Shown piece after piece: positions 18,668-28,181 of a stretch of 64,000 nt of DNA (the first letter of the stretch is position 1; each line of letters starts with the position of its first letter). The notes beneath the pieces were generated by a model. It searched no databases and was not told where the DNA came from. It saw only the letters and a program-made list of their open reading frames with translations. Position numbers and translations under genes: made by a program. The stretch comes from Brachybacterium avium (lineage in GTDB: Bacteria; Actinomycetota; Actinomycetes; Actinomycetales; Dermabacteraceae): NCBI RefSeq assembly GCF_002216795.1, contig NZ_CP022316.1:2819205-2883204 (forward strand). Reading direction: 5' to 3'.

Positions 18668-19401
18668 GAGATCTCCTCCAGATCTGCGACGACCACGGTG
18701 GCGCCGGCCGCGGCGAGCTCGGCGGCACCGGCCCCTCGGTCCACTCCGATCACGGCGCCGAAGCTGCCGGCGGCGCCGGCCTGGACCCCGGAGACGGCAT
18801 CCTCGTAGACCACCGCCTGCGCGGGCTCGACGCCGAGCAGCCGCGCGGCGTGCAGGAAGGTGTCCGGGGCGGGCTTGCCGGGCAGGCCCTCCCGGGCGGC
18901 GACATTGCCGTCGACGATGTGCTCGAAGCGGTCCTGCAGGCCGGCTGCGCGCAGCACCTCCTCGGCATTGCGGGAGGAGGACACGATGGCCAGGCGCGCG
19001 GCGGCGGGCAGCGCGTCGAGGTAGGCGACGGTGCCCGGATAGGGTGCGACCCCCTCGGCGCGCAGCAGGGTGAGGACCAGATCGTTCTTGCGGTTGCCGA
19101 GACCGCGCACCGTCTCCTCGCTCAGCGGCTGGTCACCCGGATCGGTGTCCTCTCCCTCGGGCAGGGTGATCCCGCGCGATGCGAGCAGGGCACGCACCCC
19201 GTCGTAGCGGGGGCGACCGTCGACGTGGGTGAAGTAGTCCGCCTCGGTGTACGGCTCTGCGACCTCGCGGGAGGAGAGGAATCCCTCGAACATGCGGGCC
19301 CAGGCGTGCATATGCACTTCGGCGGTCGGGGTGATGACCCCGTCCAGGTCGAAGAGATGCGCCGTGAATCCGGCAGGTCGGAAAGTTTGCTCAGCAGTCA
19401 C
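18664..19401 (-). CDS. pgmB: Beta-phosphoglucomutase (HAD superfamily)
   Basis: A HAD hydrolase-fold enzyme that converts beta-glucose 1-phosphate to glucose 6-phosphate. The nucleophile and acid aspartates lie in HLFDLDGVITPTAEVH. The middle motif IVSSSRNAEEVL, Lys in GKPAPDTF and YEDAVSGVQAG complete the active site. The length is about 245 residues. The GTG at 19401 lies seven bases after a TAGCAT hexamer (leaderless pattern); the ATG at 19410 adds three residues and is the alternative. Overlap with the GH65 gene makes a two-gene disaccharide phosphorolysis operon. Confidence 0.87.
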   Translation of the reverse strand: MTAEQTFRPAGFTAHLFDLDGVITPTAEVHMHAWARMFEGFLSSREVAEPYTEADYFTHVDGRPRYDGVRALLASRGITLPEGEDTDPGDQPLSEETVRGLGNRKNDLVLTLLRAEGVAPYPGTVAYLDALPAAARLAIVSSSRNAEEVLRAAGLQDRFEHIVDGNVAAREGLPGKPAPDTFLHAARLLGVEPAQAVVYEDAVSGVQAGAAGSFGAVIGVDRGAGAAELAAAGATVVVADLEEIS

Positions 19402-19540
19402 GCCCGTCATGCTACGGGCAGCTGCGGCCGGATGCAGGCAGCGGGTCATGGCCCCGCGGTGTGCCGGTGGGCTACTCTGCGAGGGTCCGCATCCGTGCCT
19501 GGCGCCGATGCGGAGCGGCCGAGACCCTTCCGAGGAGAAG

Positions 19541-20199
19541 ATGACTGTCACGGAGTCGTTGCCCGTGGTGGACGCGGTGCGACGTTCGCTCGAGATCCAC
19601 GAGCAGGTCCCCGAGCGGCCCGGCCGGGTGCAGGTGATCTTCACCCTGACCGCGAACTTCGCCTGCGCTCCAGCCCGCCTGTGGCCCTTGCTCACCAGGC
19701 CCCGCGAGCTCGCGCACTGGTTCGGTCCGGTCAGCGGCGAGCTGCGCGAGGGTGGTTGCTTCGAGGCACCCGGAGGTGCTGGCGGCCGCATCCTCCAGGT
19801 GCAGGAGCCGCACCGGCTCGGATTGACCTGGGGGCGGGCGGCGGGGAGGACCCGTTGCTGCTCCGGCTCGATCCGGAGGACGACGGCACCACGCTGCTGA
19901 TGCTGCGCCACAGCGCGATGCTCGACGCCGAGGATTTCGCGCGCACCGGCCCGGGCGCGCTCGCCCTGGGTTGGGAGATCGCGCTGCTCGCACTGGCTGC
20001 GCACACCGACGGCTGGCAGGCCACCTGCCTGGCACCGATCCCGGTGCCGACGCCCCACTGGCTGCACGGGCCGCAGGGCGCGAGGCATGTCCGAGCCTGG
20101 TCGGTCCGCTGGGCGGCGGAGGCCGTCGCGGCCGGGGTCGAGGAGCGCACCGCTCGACAGGGCGAGAGCGAGACCGTCCGGCGCTACCTCGAGCACTGA
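19541..20199 (+). pseudogene. SRPBCC (AHSA1-like) domain protein, frameshifted as read
   Basis: The N-terminal frame begins at ATG 19541 behind GAGGAG and shows an SRPBCC fold signature (FACAPARLWPLLTRPRELAH, WFGPVSGEL). It goes out of frame after RLGLTWG. The other frame resumes with GGGEDPLLLRLDPEDDGTT and runs to 20199. Adding one G to the run of five at 19830-19834 gives LTWGAGGGEDPLLL and a 219-residue protein. SRPBCC proteins bind hydrophobic ligands; the specific role is unknown. A sequencing deletion is the simplest explanation. Confidence 0.75.
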
Positions 20200-20274
20200 C
20201 CTGGGCCCGGCCCGCCGGCGTCCGGCCGGCGGAACTCTTTGCCCGAGCTCATCATCTGCTGACAGACTCGGTCG

Positions 20275-21591
20275 GTGACCACCCCCGCAGCGCGCTCCCC
20301 CTCCCGGGACCCGCGTACCCCGGGGCAAGTGCTGCGGGGCCTGGTGCCCTCCGTCTACGCCCCGACCCTGCTGGAGTTCGTGGGCCTGGCGGCGCTGATG
20401 CCGGTGATCCCGCTGCTCGCCAGAGAGCTCGGATTCTCGGTGCCGCAGGCGGCGGCGCTGACCGTCATCTTCGGACTCTCCTCCTTCCTCGGGCCGATCC
20501 CGGCCGGGCGGCTGATCGACAGGATCGGGGCGCGGCGGGCGCTGATGGTCACCGGTGCACTGCTGGTGGTCTCCAACCTCGCCGCCTTCGCGCTGATCGG
20601 CCCGGCGCTCGGGGCCGGCGCCGCCACCATCGGACATCGCCTCGCGCTGATAGGCCTGTTGCTGGTGATGGCCGTGAGCATGCAGGTATGGCAGCTGGGG
20701 CGCCAGACCTACCTCGGCACCGCACTGCCGCCGTCGCTGCGTGCCCGCGGCATGACCCTGTTCGGCGGCGTGATCCGGATCGGCCAGGTGATCGGTCCGC
20801 TGCTCGGCGCACTGGTGATGGCGCTGGGGTCGATGGCCGGGGTGTTCCTGCTGTTCGCCATCAGCGCCGCCGCCGGCACGGTGATGATCGCCGTGTTCCT
20901 GCCGCCGGGGGAGTCCGGTCCCGAGCCCGCAGCGCCGCAGGAGAGGTCCCGTCGGCGCAGCCCCGCCCGGATCCACCTGGACCGCGCGGTCCTGGGGCGG
21001 ATGCTCCTGGTGGGGCTGGGCATCGCCCCGGTGATGATGGCCCGGGTGAACCGCCCGGTGATCGTGCCGCTGCTCGGTGATGCGCTGGGCCTGGACCCGG
21101 TGTGGATCTCGATCGTCTTCGGGGTCAGCGCCGTGCTGGAGATCCTGCTGGTGCTGCCCGCTGGCACGCTCATGGACCGGTACGGACGCGCCGCCGTGGC
21201 CGTCCCCTGCGCGCTCCTGATGGGCCTGGGGTTCCTGCTGCTGGGACTGCTCGGCACGGTGCTCGCCGGCAGCGGTACCGCTCTCGCGATCCTCGCACTT
21301 CTGGTCCCCACCCTGCTGATCGGGCTGGGCAACGGGCTGGGGTCGGGGATCGTGATGACGCTCGGAATCGATGTCTCCCCGGTGCATGGACGCACCAGGT
21401 ACCTCGCCTGGTGGAACACGATGCTGGGGGCGGGCAGACTGGCCGCGCCCCTGATCGTCACCGGGATCACGCTGTTCGCACCGGTCGCCGTGGCCGGTGC
21501 CGCCACCGGTGCGATCTGTCTGGCGGGAGGGCTGTGGCTGACACGAATACTGCCCCGCGTCACCCCGTCCGGGAGTACCCGGGGGAGGTGA
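20275..21591 (+). CDS. Major facilitator superfamily transporter
   Basis: A 438-residue protein with twelve predicted membrane helices in two halves. The loop 2-3 motif GRLIDRIGARRALM matches the MFS motif A, repeated in weaker form as GTLMDRYGRAAVAV in the second half. It resembles drug or sugar efflux MFS proteins, but no residue pattern reveals the substrate. The GTG start at 20275 lies six bases after a CAGACT hexamer. The gene stands alone between the SRPBCC gene and a convergent carD-like gene. Confidence 0.85.
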   Translation: MTTPAARSPSRDPRTPGQVLRGLVPSVYAPTLLEFVGLAALMPVIPLLARELGFSVPQAAALTVIFGLSSFLGPIPAGRLIDRIGARRALMVTGALLVVSNLAAFALIGPALGAGAATIGHRLALIGLLLVMAVSMQVWQLGRQTYLGTALPPSLRARGMTLFGGVIRIGQVIGPLLGALVMALGSMAGVFLLFAISAAAGTVMIAVFLPPGESGPEPAAPQERSRRRSPARIHLDRAVLGRMLLVGLGIAPVMMARVNRPVIVPLLGDALGLDPVWISIVFGVSAVLEILLVLPAGTLMDRYGRAAVAVPCALLMGLGFLLLGLLGTVLAGSGTALAILALLVPTLLIGLGNGLGSGIVMTLGIDVSPVHGRTRYLAWWNTMLGAGRLAAPLIVTGITLFAPVAVAGAATGAICLAGGLWLTRILPRVTPSGSTRGR

Positions 21592-21657
21592 GACGAGGCA
21601 GTGGTGGGGGCGTCGGACCAGCGGGCCGCAGCGGAGCGGTCAGGCCGGTCGACGAGG

Positions 21658-22197
21658 TCAGGCCGCGGCGACCTCGAGGGCGTTCTCGGCCGTGCTCTGC
21701 AGGAGCAGCTGGGCGTCCTCGCGGGAGACGGAGCGGGCGATGGCGATCTCGGAGGCCAGCGGGTCGATGGCCTGCTTGAGCAGGTTGCGCTCGGCGAGGC
21801 TGGACGGAGTGCCGCCCGAGTCGCGCACGATCGAACGGATGACCTCGATGCGATCGGTGAGGCGCCCCGTCTGCAGCTGCATCTGCAGGGACTTGATGCG
21901 GTGGGCCCAGGAGGCCTTCTTCTCCGGTGCCGGGATCGGCTCTCCGAGCTGAGCGATCAGCTCGACGATCTCGGACTCCTCGAGCAGGGCACGCAGCCCG
22001 ACGATGTCCTTGCCGTCGGAGGGCACCGAGATCTGCATCTCGTCTCCGATGACCACCAGGTCGACGTACTCCCGCTCGGTGCCGCGCACCGTCCGGGTGC
22101 GCAGTGAGACGATCCGCACCGGCCCGTGGACGGGGTGGGTGAGCATGTCATCGATCTTCGGTGTGAAGCTGTCGACGGACGCAGTGGCGACGGGCAA
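21658..22197 (-). CDS. Second CarD-like transcription regulator (CarD_CdnL/TRCF domain)
   Basis: A 179-residue paralogue of CarD. The Tudor-like region reads MLTHPVHGPVRIVSLRTRTV and REYVDLVVIGDEMQISVP, and a helical C-terminal domain follows (SWAHRIKSLQMQLQTG; SLAERNLLKQAIDPLASEI). It is diverged from the canonical copy: VHGPVRI replaces [12 protein letters not shown] and the family tryptophan falls in a different context. I propose a TTG start at 22197 because AAGGAGG lies five bases upstream and no ATG or GTG fits better; the inner ATG at the MLTHPV position is the alternative. It probably binds RNA polymerase, with unknown promoter set. Confidence 0.78.
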   Translation of the reverse strand: MPVATASVDSFTPKIDDMLTHPVHGPVRIVSLRTRTVRGTEREYVDLVVIGDEMQISVPSDGKDIVGLRALLEESEIVELIAQLGEPIPAPEKKASWAHRIKSLQMQLQTGRLTDRIEVIRSIVRDSGGTPSSLAERNLLKQAIDPLASEIAIARSVSREDAQLLLQSTAENALEVAAA

Positions 22198-22523
22198 GGG
22201 TTCCTCCTTCGTGGACCTGCGCGCCGGCGGTACCGCGGCCCTGGTGGGGTCGAGGCGGCTGCACAGGGCGCAGCGCGGACCCGGACAGAGTCCGGATCCA
22301 CGGTGGTCTCGGAGCAGCTCGAGTGCCGCTCGACCTGCAGGAACAGGGTGGCGACACCTACGACGGCGCACCCCCATTCTCTCACGGATCTGACAACAAT
22401 TCCAGAGCGTGACGTCTCCATGTGGATCACACCCGGATCCCGCGCCCCGGGTCGGGGTGGCGAGCGACGGAACCGGACCGATGGCCTGCACCATCCGCGC
22501 CCCGGATGCGGTTCCATGGAGGG
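22198..22523. other. Intergenic region between the CarD-like and ABC transporter genes
   Basis: These 326 bases separate divergent genes and should carry both promoters. I see no confident -35/-10 pair, terminator-like hairpin or small open reading frame beyond a weak five-base stem near 22280-22295. Confidence 0.4.
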
Positions 22524-23192
22524 ATGCCCCGCACCGCAGCAGCCCCGTCCCCCGAGCATGAGCTCGTCCGCTTCGAGGACGTCGGAGTCGTCCGCGACGA
22601 CAACGTGCTCCTGCTCGAGGCGACCGGCAGCGCGCGGGCGGGAGAGGCGCTGGCGCTCACCGGCGCCAACGGCTCCGGGAAGACGACCCTGCTGCGGGTG
22701 CTCGCCGGCCTGCTCGCCCCCACCGCAGGCACGGTGCGCATCGCCGGGCGGGCACCCGACGACCGCGATCGCCGCTTCCGCACCGCGCTCGGTGCCCTGA
22801 TCGGGCCGCCGCAGACGGCTCGCGACCTCACCGTCTCCGAGCATCTGCGATTCATCGCCGCCACCTGGGGCGTGCCTGCCGCGGCCGCGGCCCGACGGGC
22901 CGAGGAGCTGCTCGAGGAACTCGGGATCGCGCCGCTGGGCCGCCGCTTCCCGCACGAGCTCTCCAGCGGCCAGACCCAGCTGGTCGCCCTCGCCCTCACC
23001 TTCGCCCGCCCGGCCCGGGTGCTGCTGCTGGACGAGCCCGAGCAGCGCCTGGATGCACAGCGCCTGGAGCTGGTGATCGGTGCCCTCCGTGCCCGTGTCG
23101 ACGCGGGCGCCGCGATGGTGCTGGCCACCCACAGCCCACGACTGCTCGAGGCGCTCGGCGACATCCGCCTCCATCTGGAGGAGGCGTCGTGA
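22524..23192 (+). CDS. ABC transporter ATP-binding protein
   Basis: A 222-residue ATPase with Walker A GANGSGKTTLL, Q loop (LIGPPQTARDL), signature LSSGQTQLVALAL, Walker B VLLLDEPEQRLD and the switch His in ATHSPRL. The signature starts LSSGQ instead of LSGGQ. The ATG at 22524 is preceded by GGAGGG with almost no gap. Its stop overlaps the GTG of the permease gene (GTGA), so the pair forms one transporter. Confidence 0.88.
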   Translation: MPRTAAAPSPEHELVRFEDVGVVRDDNVLLLEATGSARAGEALALTGANGSGKTTLLRVLAGLLAPTAGTVRIAGRAPDDRDRRFRTALGALIGPPQTARDLTVSEHLRFIAATWGVPAAAAARRAEELLEELGIAPLGRRFPHELSSGQTQLVALALTFARPARVLLLDEPEQRLDAQRLELVIGALRARVDAGAAMVLATHSPRLLEALGDIRLHLEEAS

Positions 23193-24703
23193 GCGGTGAC
23201 CTCTCCGCGGTGCGCGAGGTCTGGGCGGGGCGCAGCGGGGCCCGCACCGGCTCCGATGCGCTGTACCTGCTCTACATGGGGGCGCTGAGCGTGCTGGTCC
23301 TGGGAGTCCCAGCGCTGCGATCCGCAGGCGGTCTCCTGTCCCGGCCCGATGTGCTCCCGGCCCTGCAGCATCCCCTGGCTCCGCAGATCGCCGGCAGCGT
23401 CGCCCTCATCGCTGCGGCGGCCCTGGTGCTGCTCGGCGCCGTCCGCGGACCGGCTCTGATGGCACCGTTCTTCACCGCGACTCTGGCCTCGAGCGGGATC
23501 CGTCGGCGCACCGTGCTGCGGCGACCCTATCTGCGTGCCCTGCTGGTGCCCGTGCTCTCGATGTCCGTGATCGCCTCCCTGATCGCTGTGACGCTGAGCG
23601 CCGCCGGTGAGGGAACCGGGGGTGCTGCGGCGGTCTGGTTCGTCCTCGCGGCGACGGGCGCCGGCCTGCTGCTCGGTGCGGCATGGCTGGCGGGCGAGCT
23701 GCTGACGGCGAGGCCGCGCCGGCTCCTGGCGGGGGTGCTGCTGCTCGCGGCGGTCCTCTCCGCGCTGCTGCCCCCGGGCACGGGACTCGGTGGCGCCTAT
23801 CCGTTGGCGGAGGCGCCTCACCGGCTCTGGGCACTGCTCGTGCTGGCAGCGGGGATCGCCGCCGCTGTGGCCGGAGTCGCCCTGCTCGACCGGCTGCGAG
23901 GCACGGTGCTGCGCGAGCAGTCGATGCGGTGGGAGTCGGTCGCCACCGTCGCCACCAGCGGAGACCTGGCCGGGGCCGCCGCAACATTCCGTCCTCCGCC
24001 GTCGGCCGGCCGTCGCCTGCGGGCCATCGGGCCGCGGCCGCTGGTGCTGCTGTACGCCCGCCGTGACGCGGTGGCTTGGCTGCGCAGCCCCGATCGGCTC
24101 GCCGTCGGCATCGTGGTGGCGCTGCTGGCTGCGGCCGCGCTGGCCGGCTCCAGCCAGCTCACCGGGCCGCTGGCCTGGTCAGCGGTGCTGCTGGGCGCGG
24201 TGGCGCTGTGGGGTGCGGGCTCCACCCTGGTCGAGGGGATCCGGCACGGGGTCCACACCCTCGGGGCTCCCCGGCTGTTCGGGCAGACCGTCGCGAGCCA
24301 GGTGCTGCTGCATGCCCTCGCCCCGGCGCTGCTGCTGACCGTGCTGGCCGCTCTGGGTGGAGGCGGCCTCGTGCTGGCGGGCGGCAGCGGCGAGGGCGCG
24401 GCGCAAGCGGTGATGCTGCCGGTCGCGCTGGCGCCGGTGCTGATCGCCGGGCAGGTGAGGGACGCGGCGAAGGGCCCGATGCCGCTGAAGCTGATGACCC
24501 CGATGCCCACCGCCCAGGGCGACGGCTCGGTCCTGGTGATGCTGGCCTGGCAGTCCGATGCCCTGCTGCTCGCGCTGCTCTCGGGAACGCTGCTGGCCGG
24601 TCTCGGAGCGCTCGGTCCCGTCTGGGTGCTGGGCGGTGCCGTGCTCCTGACCGCGCTGATGGCGCTGATGGCCCGGAGCCGGCTGCGGGCGCTGGGGAGC
24701 TGA
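23189..24703 (+). CDS. ABC transporter permease-like membrane protein (DUF6297 type)
   Basis: A 504-residue protein with around ten to twelve hydrophobic helices and few charged loops, translationally coupled to the preceding ATPase. It resembles large actinobacterial permease-like proteins encoded beside short ABC ATPases. The direction and substrate of transport cannot be read from the sequence. The GTG start overlaps the upstream stop. Confidence 0.78.
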   Translation: MSGDLSAVREVWAGRSGARTGSDALYLLYMGALSVLVLGVPALRSAGGLLSRPDVLPALQHPLAPQIAGSVALIAAAALVLLGAVRGPALMAPFFTATLASSGIRRRTVLRRPYLRALLVPVLSMSVIASLIAVTLSAAGEGTGGAAAVWFVLAATGAGLLLGAAWLAGELLTARPRRLLAGVLLLAAVLSALLPPGTGLGGAYPLAEAPHRLWALLVLAAGIAAAVAGVALLDRLRGTVLREQSMRWESVATVATSGDLAGAAATFRPPPSAGRRLRAIGPRPLVLLYARRDAVAWLRSPDRLAVGIVVALLAAAALAGSSQLTGPLAWSAVLLGAVALWGAGSTLVEGIRHGVHTLGAPRLFGQTVASQVLLHALAPALLLTVLAALGGGGLVLAGGSGEGAAQAVMLPVALAPVLIAGQVRDAAKGPMPLKLMTPMPTAQGDGSVLVMLAWQSDALLLALLSGTLLAGLGALGPVWVLGGAVLLTALMALMARSRLRALGS

Positions 24704-24733
24704 GGCGCCGGGAGACTGCGCCCTCGGACCTGC

Positions 24734-25956
24734 TCAGCGGCGGGGGTGGGCGGCGATGACCTCGCCCAGGCGCCCGACGGCCGTCTCGATGACGGTGGGG
24801 GAGTGGGTGACGAAGCTCAGACGCATCGTGGAGCGGTCCGCGTGATCGGCGAAGAACGACCAGCCCGGCAGATAGGCGACCCCGGCGGCGACCGCCTCGG
24901 TGAGCATGAGCTGCGTGTCGTACCCCTCGCCGAGAGCGGCCCACAGGAACATCCCGCCCTCGGGGTGGGTGACATGCGCACCCTCGGGGAGCACCGGCGC
25001 GAGCGCGGTCGCCATCGCGTCGCGGCGCTCTCGGTAGACCGCGCTCACCCGCGCCACATGGGCATCCAGATCCGCGACCTCGAGGTACCTCGCGACCGTG
25101 AGCTGGTCCACCACCGAGGACTGCATGGAGATCGCGGCCTTCGCGACGGCGAGCGTATCCAGGATCGGGCCCTCCGCCCGCATCCAGCCGATCCGCACCC
25201 CCGGACTCATCAGCTTGCTCATCGAGTTCAGCAGGATCGTGCGCGCACCCATGCCCGGCAGCGCGGCGATCGGTGCCCAGGTGCTGCCCGAGAAGCTCAG
25301 CGCGCCGTAGGGATCGTCCTCGATCAGCGGCACGTCGGTGCGCTGCAGCACCTCGGCCACCGCCTGACGGCGCGCGACGGGCATGGTGCGCCCGGTGGGG
25401 TTCTGGAAGGTGGGGATCAGGTACACCATCCGCGGATGATGAACGCGGATCGCCTCCTCGAGGGCGGCGGGGATCACGCCGTCGTCATCGGTCCCCACCC
25501 CGATCACTCGGGCACCGTGGACGCTGAAGGCCTGCACCGCCGCAAGATAGGTGGGCGACTCCACCAGCACCACGTCACCGGGCTCGAGCAGCGCCTGCGC
25601 CACGACGAACAGCCCTTCCTGGGAACCGGAGGTGACCCGGATCTGGGAGGCGTCCGTGGGCAGGCTGCGGCAGAGCCGACGAGCAGCCTGCTCGCGCAGC
25701 TCCGCTTCGCCCTCGCTCACCCCGTACTGCAATGCGCGATGCCCCTGATGGCGCAGCACCCAGTCGTAGGCCGCGGTGACGTCCTCGAGCGCGAACAGCT
25801 CCGGATCCGGGATCCCCCGGCGAAGGAGACCACTCCGTCCAGCGCGGCGAGGGCGAAGATGTCCTTCAGCGGGGAGGACTCCATCCCCGAGTACCTCGCG
25901 GCGGTGGGGAAGCGGAAGGGCTGCGGTGCGGGGTCATGCGGAGCGGGCGCGGTCAT
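24734..25956 (-). pseudogene. PLP-dependent aminotransferase (class I/II, MocR/2-aminoadipate type), frameshifted as read
   Basis: The N-terminus (ATG 25956, FPTAARYSGMESSPLKDI) ends in GVVSFAGG and loses frame. The other frame continues IPDPELFALEDVTAAYDW and LRHQGHRALQYGVSEGEAEL through the PLP lysine in LLNSMSKLMSPGVRIGWM to 24734. One base missing from the C run at 25814-25818 accounts for the break; the repaired protein is 407 residues. The family transfers amino groups from aromatic or branched amino acids or 2-aminoadipate. It follows ogt by 12 bases on the same strand. A sequencing deletion is more likely than decay. Confidence 0.82.
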
Positions 25957-25968
25957 GTGCCCATGGTG

Positions 25969-26481
25969 TCACGCGAGCAGGGCGCCCTCGAGGAGCAGCA
26001 GAGCCTGCTTCGTGTCGATCCCTCCGGCGTATCCGGTCAGCGCCCCGGTGCTGCCGACCACCCGGTGGCAGGGCACCACGATCGACAGCGGGTTCGAGCC
26101 CACCGCCGCACCGACGGCCTGGGCGGCGCGGGGCCGGTCCAGCGCCCGCGCGATCTGCCCGTAGGTGGTGGTGGTGCCGCGGGGGATCGTCAGGAGGTGG
26201 TCCCAGACCGCGTGCTGGAACTCCGTGCCTTCGGCGGCCAGCGGCAGCATGAACTCCTCGCGAGTGCCGGCGAGGTATTCCTGCAGCTGGCGCTCCGCGT
26301 CGTCGAGGACGGCATGGGCGCCGGTGGCGCTGGGACCAAGTCGCGACTCCTGCGGGAAGTGCTTCTGGTCCCGGCGCCAGACGCCGACGAGGCCGTCAGC
26401 ACCTGCCGCCAGCACGTAGGAGCCCAGCCGGGTGTCGAGCAGACGGTGGGAACGGGCGGGGTCGACGGGCGGGGGAGTCAT
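25969..26481 (-). CDS. ogt: Methylated-DNA--protein-cysteine methyltransferase
   Basis: A 170-residue suicide DNA-repair protein that removes O6-alkyl groups from guanine. The C-terminal domain has the acceptor cysteine in VVPCHRVVGSTG. The helix-turn-helix region TTTYGQIARALDRPRAAQAVG and the asparagine hinge GSNPL are also present. The ATG overlaps the stop of the Ada-AlkA gene (ATGA), so the two repair genes form an operon. Confidence 0.92.
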   Translation of the reverse strand: MTPPPVDPARSHRLLDTRLGSYVLAAGADGLVGVWRRDQKHFPQESRLGPSATGAHAVLDDAERQLQEYLAGTREEFMLPLAAEGTEFQHAVWDHLLTIPRGTTTTYGQIARALDRPRAAQAVGAAVGSNPLSIVVPCHRVVGSTGALTGYAGGIDTKQALLLLEGALLA

Positions 26482-28037
26482 GAGCGGTCCTTCCTCAGGG
26501 TGCGCTGGTCTGCGGGCAGTGAGCCGCGGTGGTGCCACAGCTGCATCACCGCGTAGCTGCGCCAGGGCGAGGCGGCGCCGAGCACGTCGTCCAGGGCGGC
26601 GAAGTCCACGGCGAGGTCGAGGGCGCGCGCCACCGCGAGCAGCGCCACGTCCCGGGCGGGTGCCACGTCGACGGCCCGAGCGCCGCGCAGCAGGGCGTAG
26701 TCGGCGGTCCATGGGCCGATCCCGCGGATCGCCAGCAGCTGCGTGCGCAGCTCGGCCGCGGGGAGAGAGGGATCCGGAGGATCGGTGAGCGCGGTGGTCA
26801 GGGTGCGCCGCCGAGCGCCCGGGCCCCGGAACCATTCCTCGGCCCGGGCTCCTGCCTCGGCCGGGGAGATCGCGAGCCGGTGGATGTGCTCGGTGCGCAG
26901 CGCGGTCGGCAGCGCGGTCCCGGCGAGATCCGTGGCACCCTCGAGCAGGGCGCGGGCACGGGTGGTGCTGATCTGCTGGCCGACGATCGCCCACAGCAGC
27001 GCCTCGGCGAGGGTCGGCGTGCCGGGGATGCGCACCCCCGGCCGGGCCTCGACCAGGGGTGCCAGGGCCGGCATCGCCCGGCGCAGCCCGGCATCGATGC
27101 CGCGGGGGTCCGCGTCCAGGTCCAGCATCCGCCGGGTGGTGGCGACCGCCGCGGCATAGTCGCGCAGATCTGCCAGACGCACCGTCAGCGGCAGCGGCCC
27201 CGCCCGTGGTGCGAGGTCGACCTCCAGCACAGCGGGACCGTGGGGGAGGCGGACCGCTCGCTGCCAGAGCAGACCGTCGACGTGCTCGACACCGGGCAGC
27301 GCCCGGGCCGCGAACCAGTCCGCCAGCCCCTCCCCGTCGAAGGGGCGGCGCACAGCCAGCTCGGAGCGGACCAGCGCGGCACCGTCCGTCCCGTCGCCTC
27401 CCAGCTCCCCACCCGCCTGCCCGCCCGTCCCGGGCGGGTCTGCCGCCCCGCGTCGCAGAGCGGCGTGCTCACGGATCGTCGACGGCGCGCGACCGTAGAT
27501 CCGGCTGACGGTCTCATGCAGCTGCCGCTCGCTGCCGAAACCGGCCGCCGTCGCGATATCGGCGATCGGCCAGGAGGTGGAGCGCAGCAGCTCATGGGCA
27601 CGGCGGGCCCGGGCCATACGGGCGTGCGCGACCGCGCCGGTGCCGGTGCGGGCCACCAGGGACCGGTGCAGGGTCCGTTCGCTCACGTGCAGGGCAGCGG
27701 CGAGGCCGCTCACTGATGCGCTCCGGTCCGGGCCGGGGTCCAGCGCTCCGCCGTGGATGAGTGCGAGAGCCCGGAGGGCCAGCTGGTCCGCCGGACCGCC
27801 GCCGTCCTCTCCCGGTGGCGCCAGCGGTCCGCAGCGCTTGCAGGCCCGATAGCCGCGCTCGACCGCGGCGGCGGCGCTGGGGGCGAACTCGACCCGGTCC
27901 CGGCCGGGCGTGCGGGAGGGGCAGGAGGGGCGGCAGAAGATCGCGGTGGAGCGCACACAGGTGAAGAACATCCCGTCGAAGCGTGCGTCACGGGCACGGA
28001 TCGCGGCGTAGCGCTCGTCGTCGTTCATCTCGGCCAT
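26478..28037 (-). CDS. Fused Ada-type regulator and AlkA-type 3-methyladenine DNA glycosylase
   Basis: A 519-residue fusion. Residues 1-75 form the Ada phosphotriester domain with four zinc cysteines (FTCVRST, FCRPSCPSRTP, RACKRCG). An AraC-type helix-turn-helix pair follows (about 90-195, ADIATAAGFGSERQLHETV). The C-terminal AlkA part (about 220-519) has the HhH motif LLAIRGIGPWTADYALLRG and a downstream aspartate in APARDVALLA as likely catalytic residue. It excises alkylated bases and should sense methyl phosphotriesters to switch on this operon, which also includes ogt. Starts at 28037 or 28028 are possible. Confidence 0.9.
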   Translation of the reverse strand: MAEMNDDERYAAIRARDARFDGMFFTCVRSTAIFCRPSCPSRTPGRDRVEFAPSAAAAVERGYRACKRCGPLAPPGEDGGGPADQLALRALALIHGGALDPGPDRSASVSGLAAALHVSERTLHRSLVARTGTGAVAHARMARARRAHELLRSTSWPIADIATAAGFGSERQLHETVSRIYGRAPSTIREHAALRRGAADPPGTGGQAGGELGGDGTDGAALVRSELAVRRPFDGEGLADWFAARALPGVEHVDGLLWQRAVRLPHGPAVLEVDLAPRAGPLPLTVRLADLRDYAAAVATTRRMLDLDADPRGIDAGLRRAMPALAPLVEARPGVRIPGTPTLAEALLWAIVGQQISTTRARALLEGATDLAGTALPTALRTEHIHRLAISPAEAGARAEEWFRGPGARRRTLTTALTDPPDPSLPAAELRTQLLAIRGIGPWTADYALLRGARAVDVAPARDVALLAVARALDLAVDFAALDDVLGAASPWRSYAVMQLWHHRGSLPADQRTLRKDRS

Positions 28038-28135
28038 GAGACCAGTGAACCGTGTCGCAGCCCCCGGCACCAGCGGGATTCGGACAGTGCGGTCCGGGAT
28101 CGGGCCCGCTGCGCTCGAGGTTGCGCCGTTCGGGA

Positions 28136-28177
28136 AGCGGAGAAGCCGCGGCCCCCGGGGGCCGCGGCTTCTCCGCT
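28136..28177 (-). terminator. Terminator after tRNA-Gly (42-base palindrome)
   Basis: A perfect palindrome of 42 bases (21-base arms, no spacer) begins eight bases beyond the 3' end of tRNA-Gly. It includes CCGCGG flanks around CCCCCGGGGG and can end transcription from both directions. Confidence 0.8.
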
Positions 28178-28181
28178 CATC

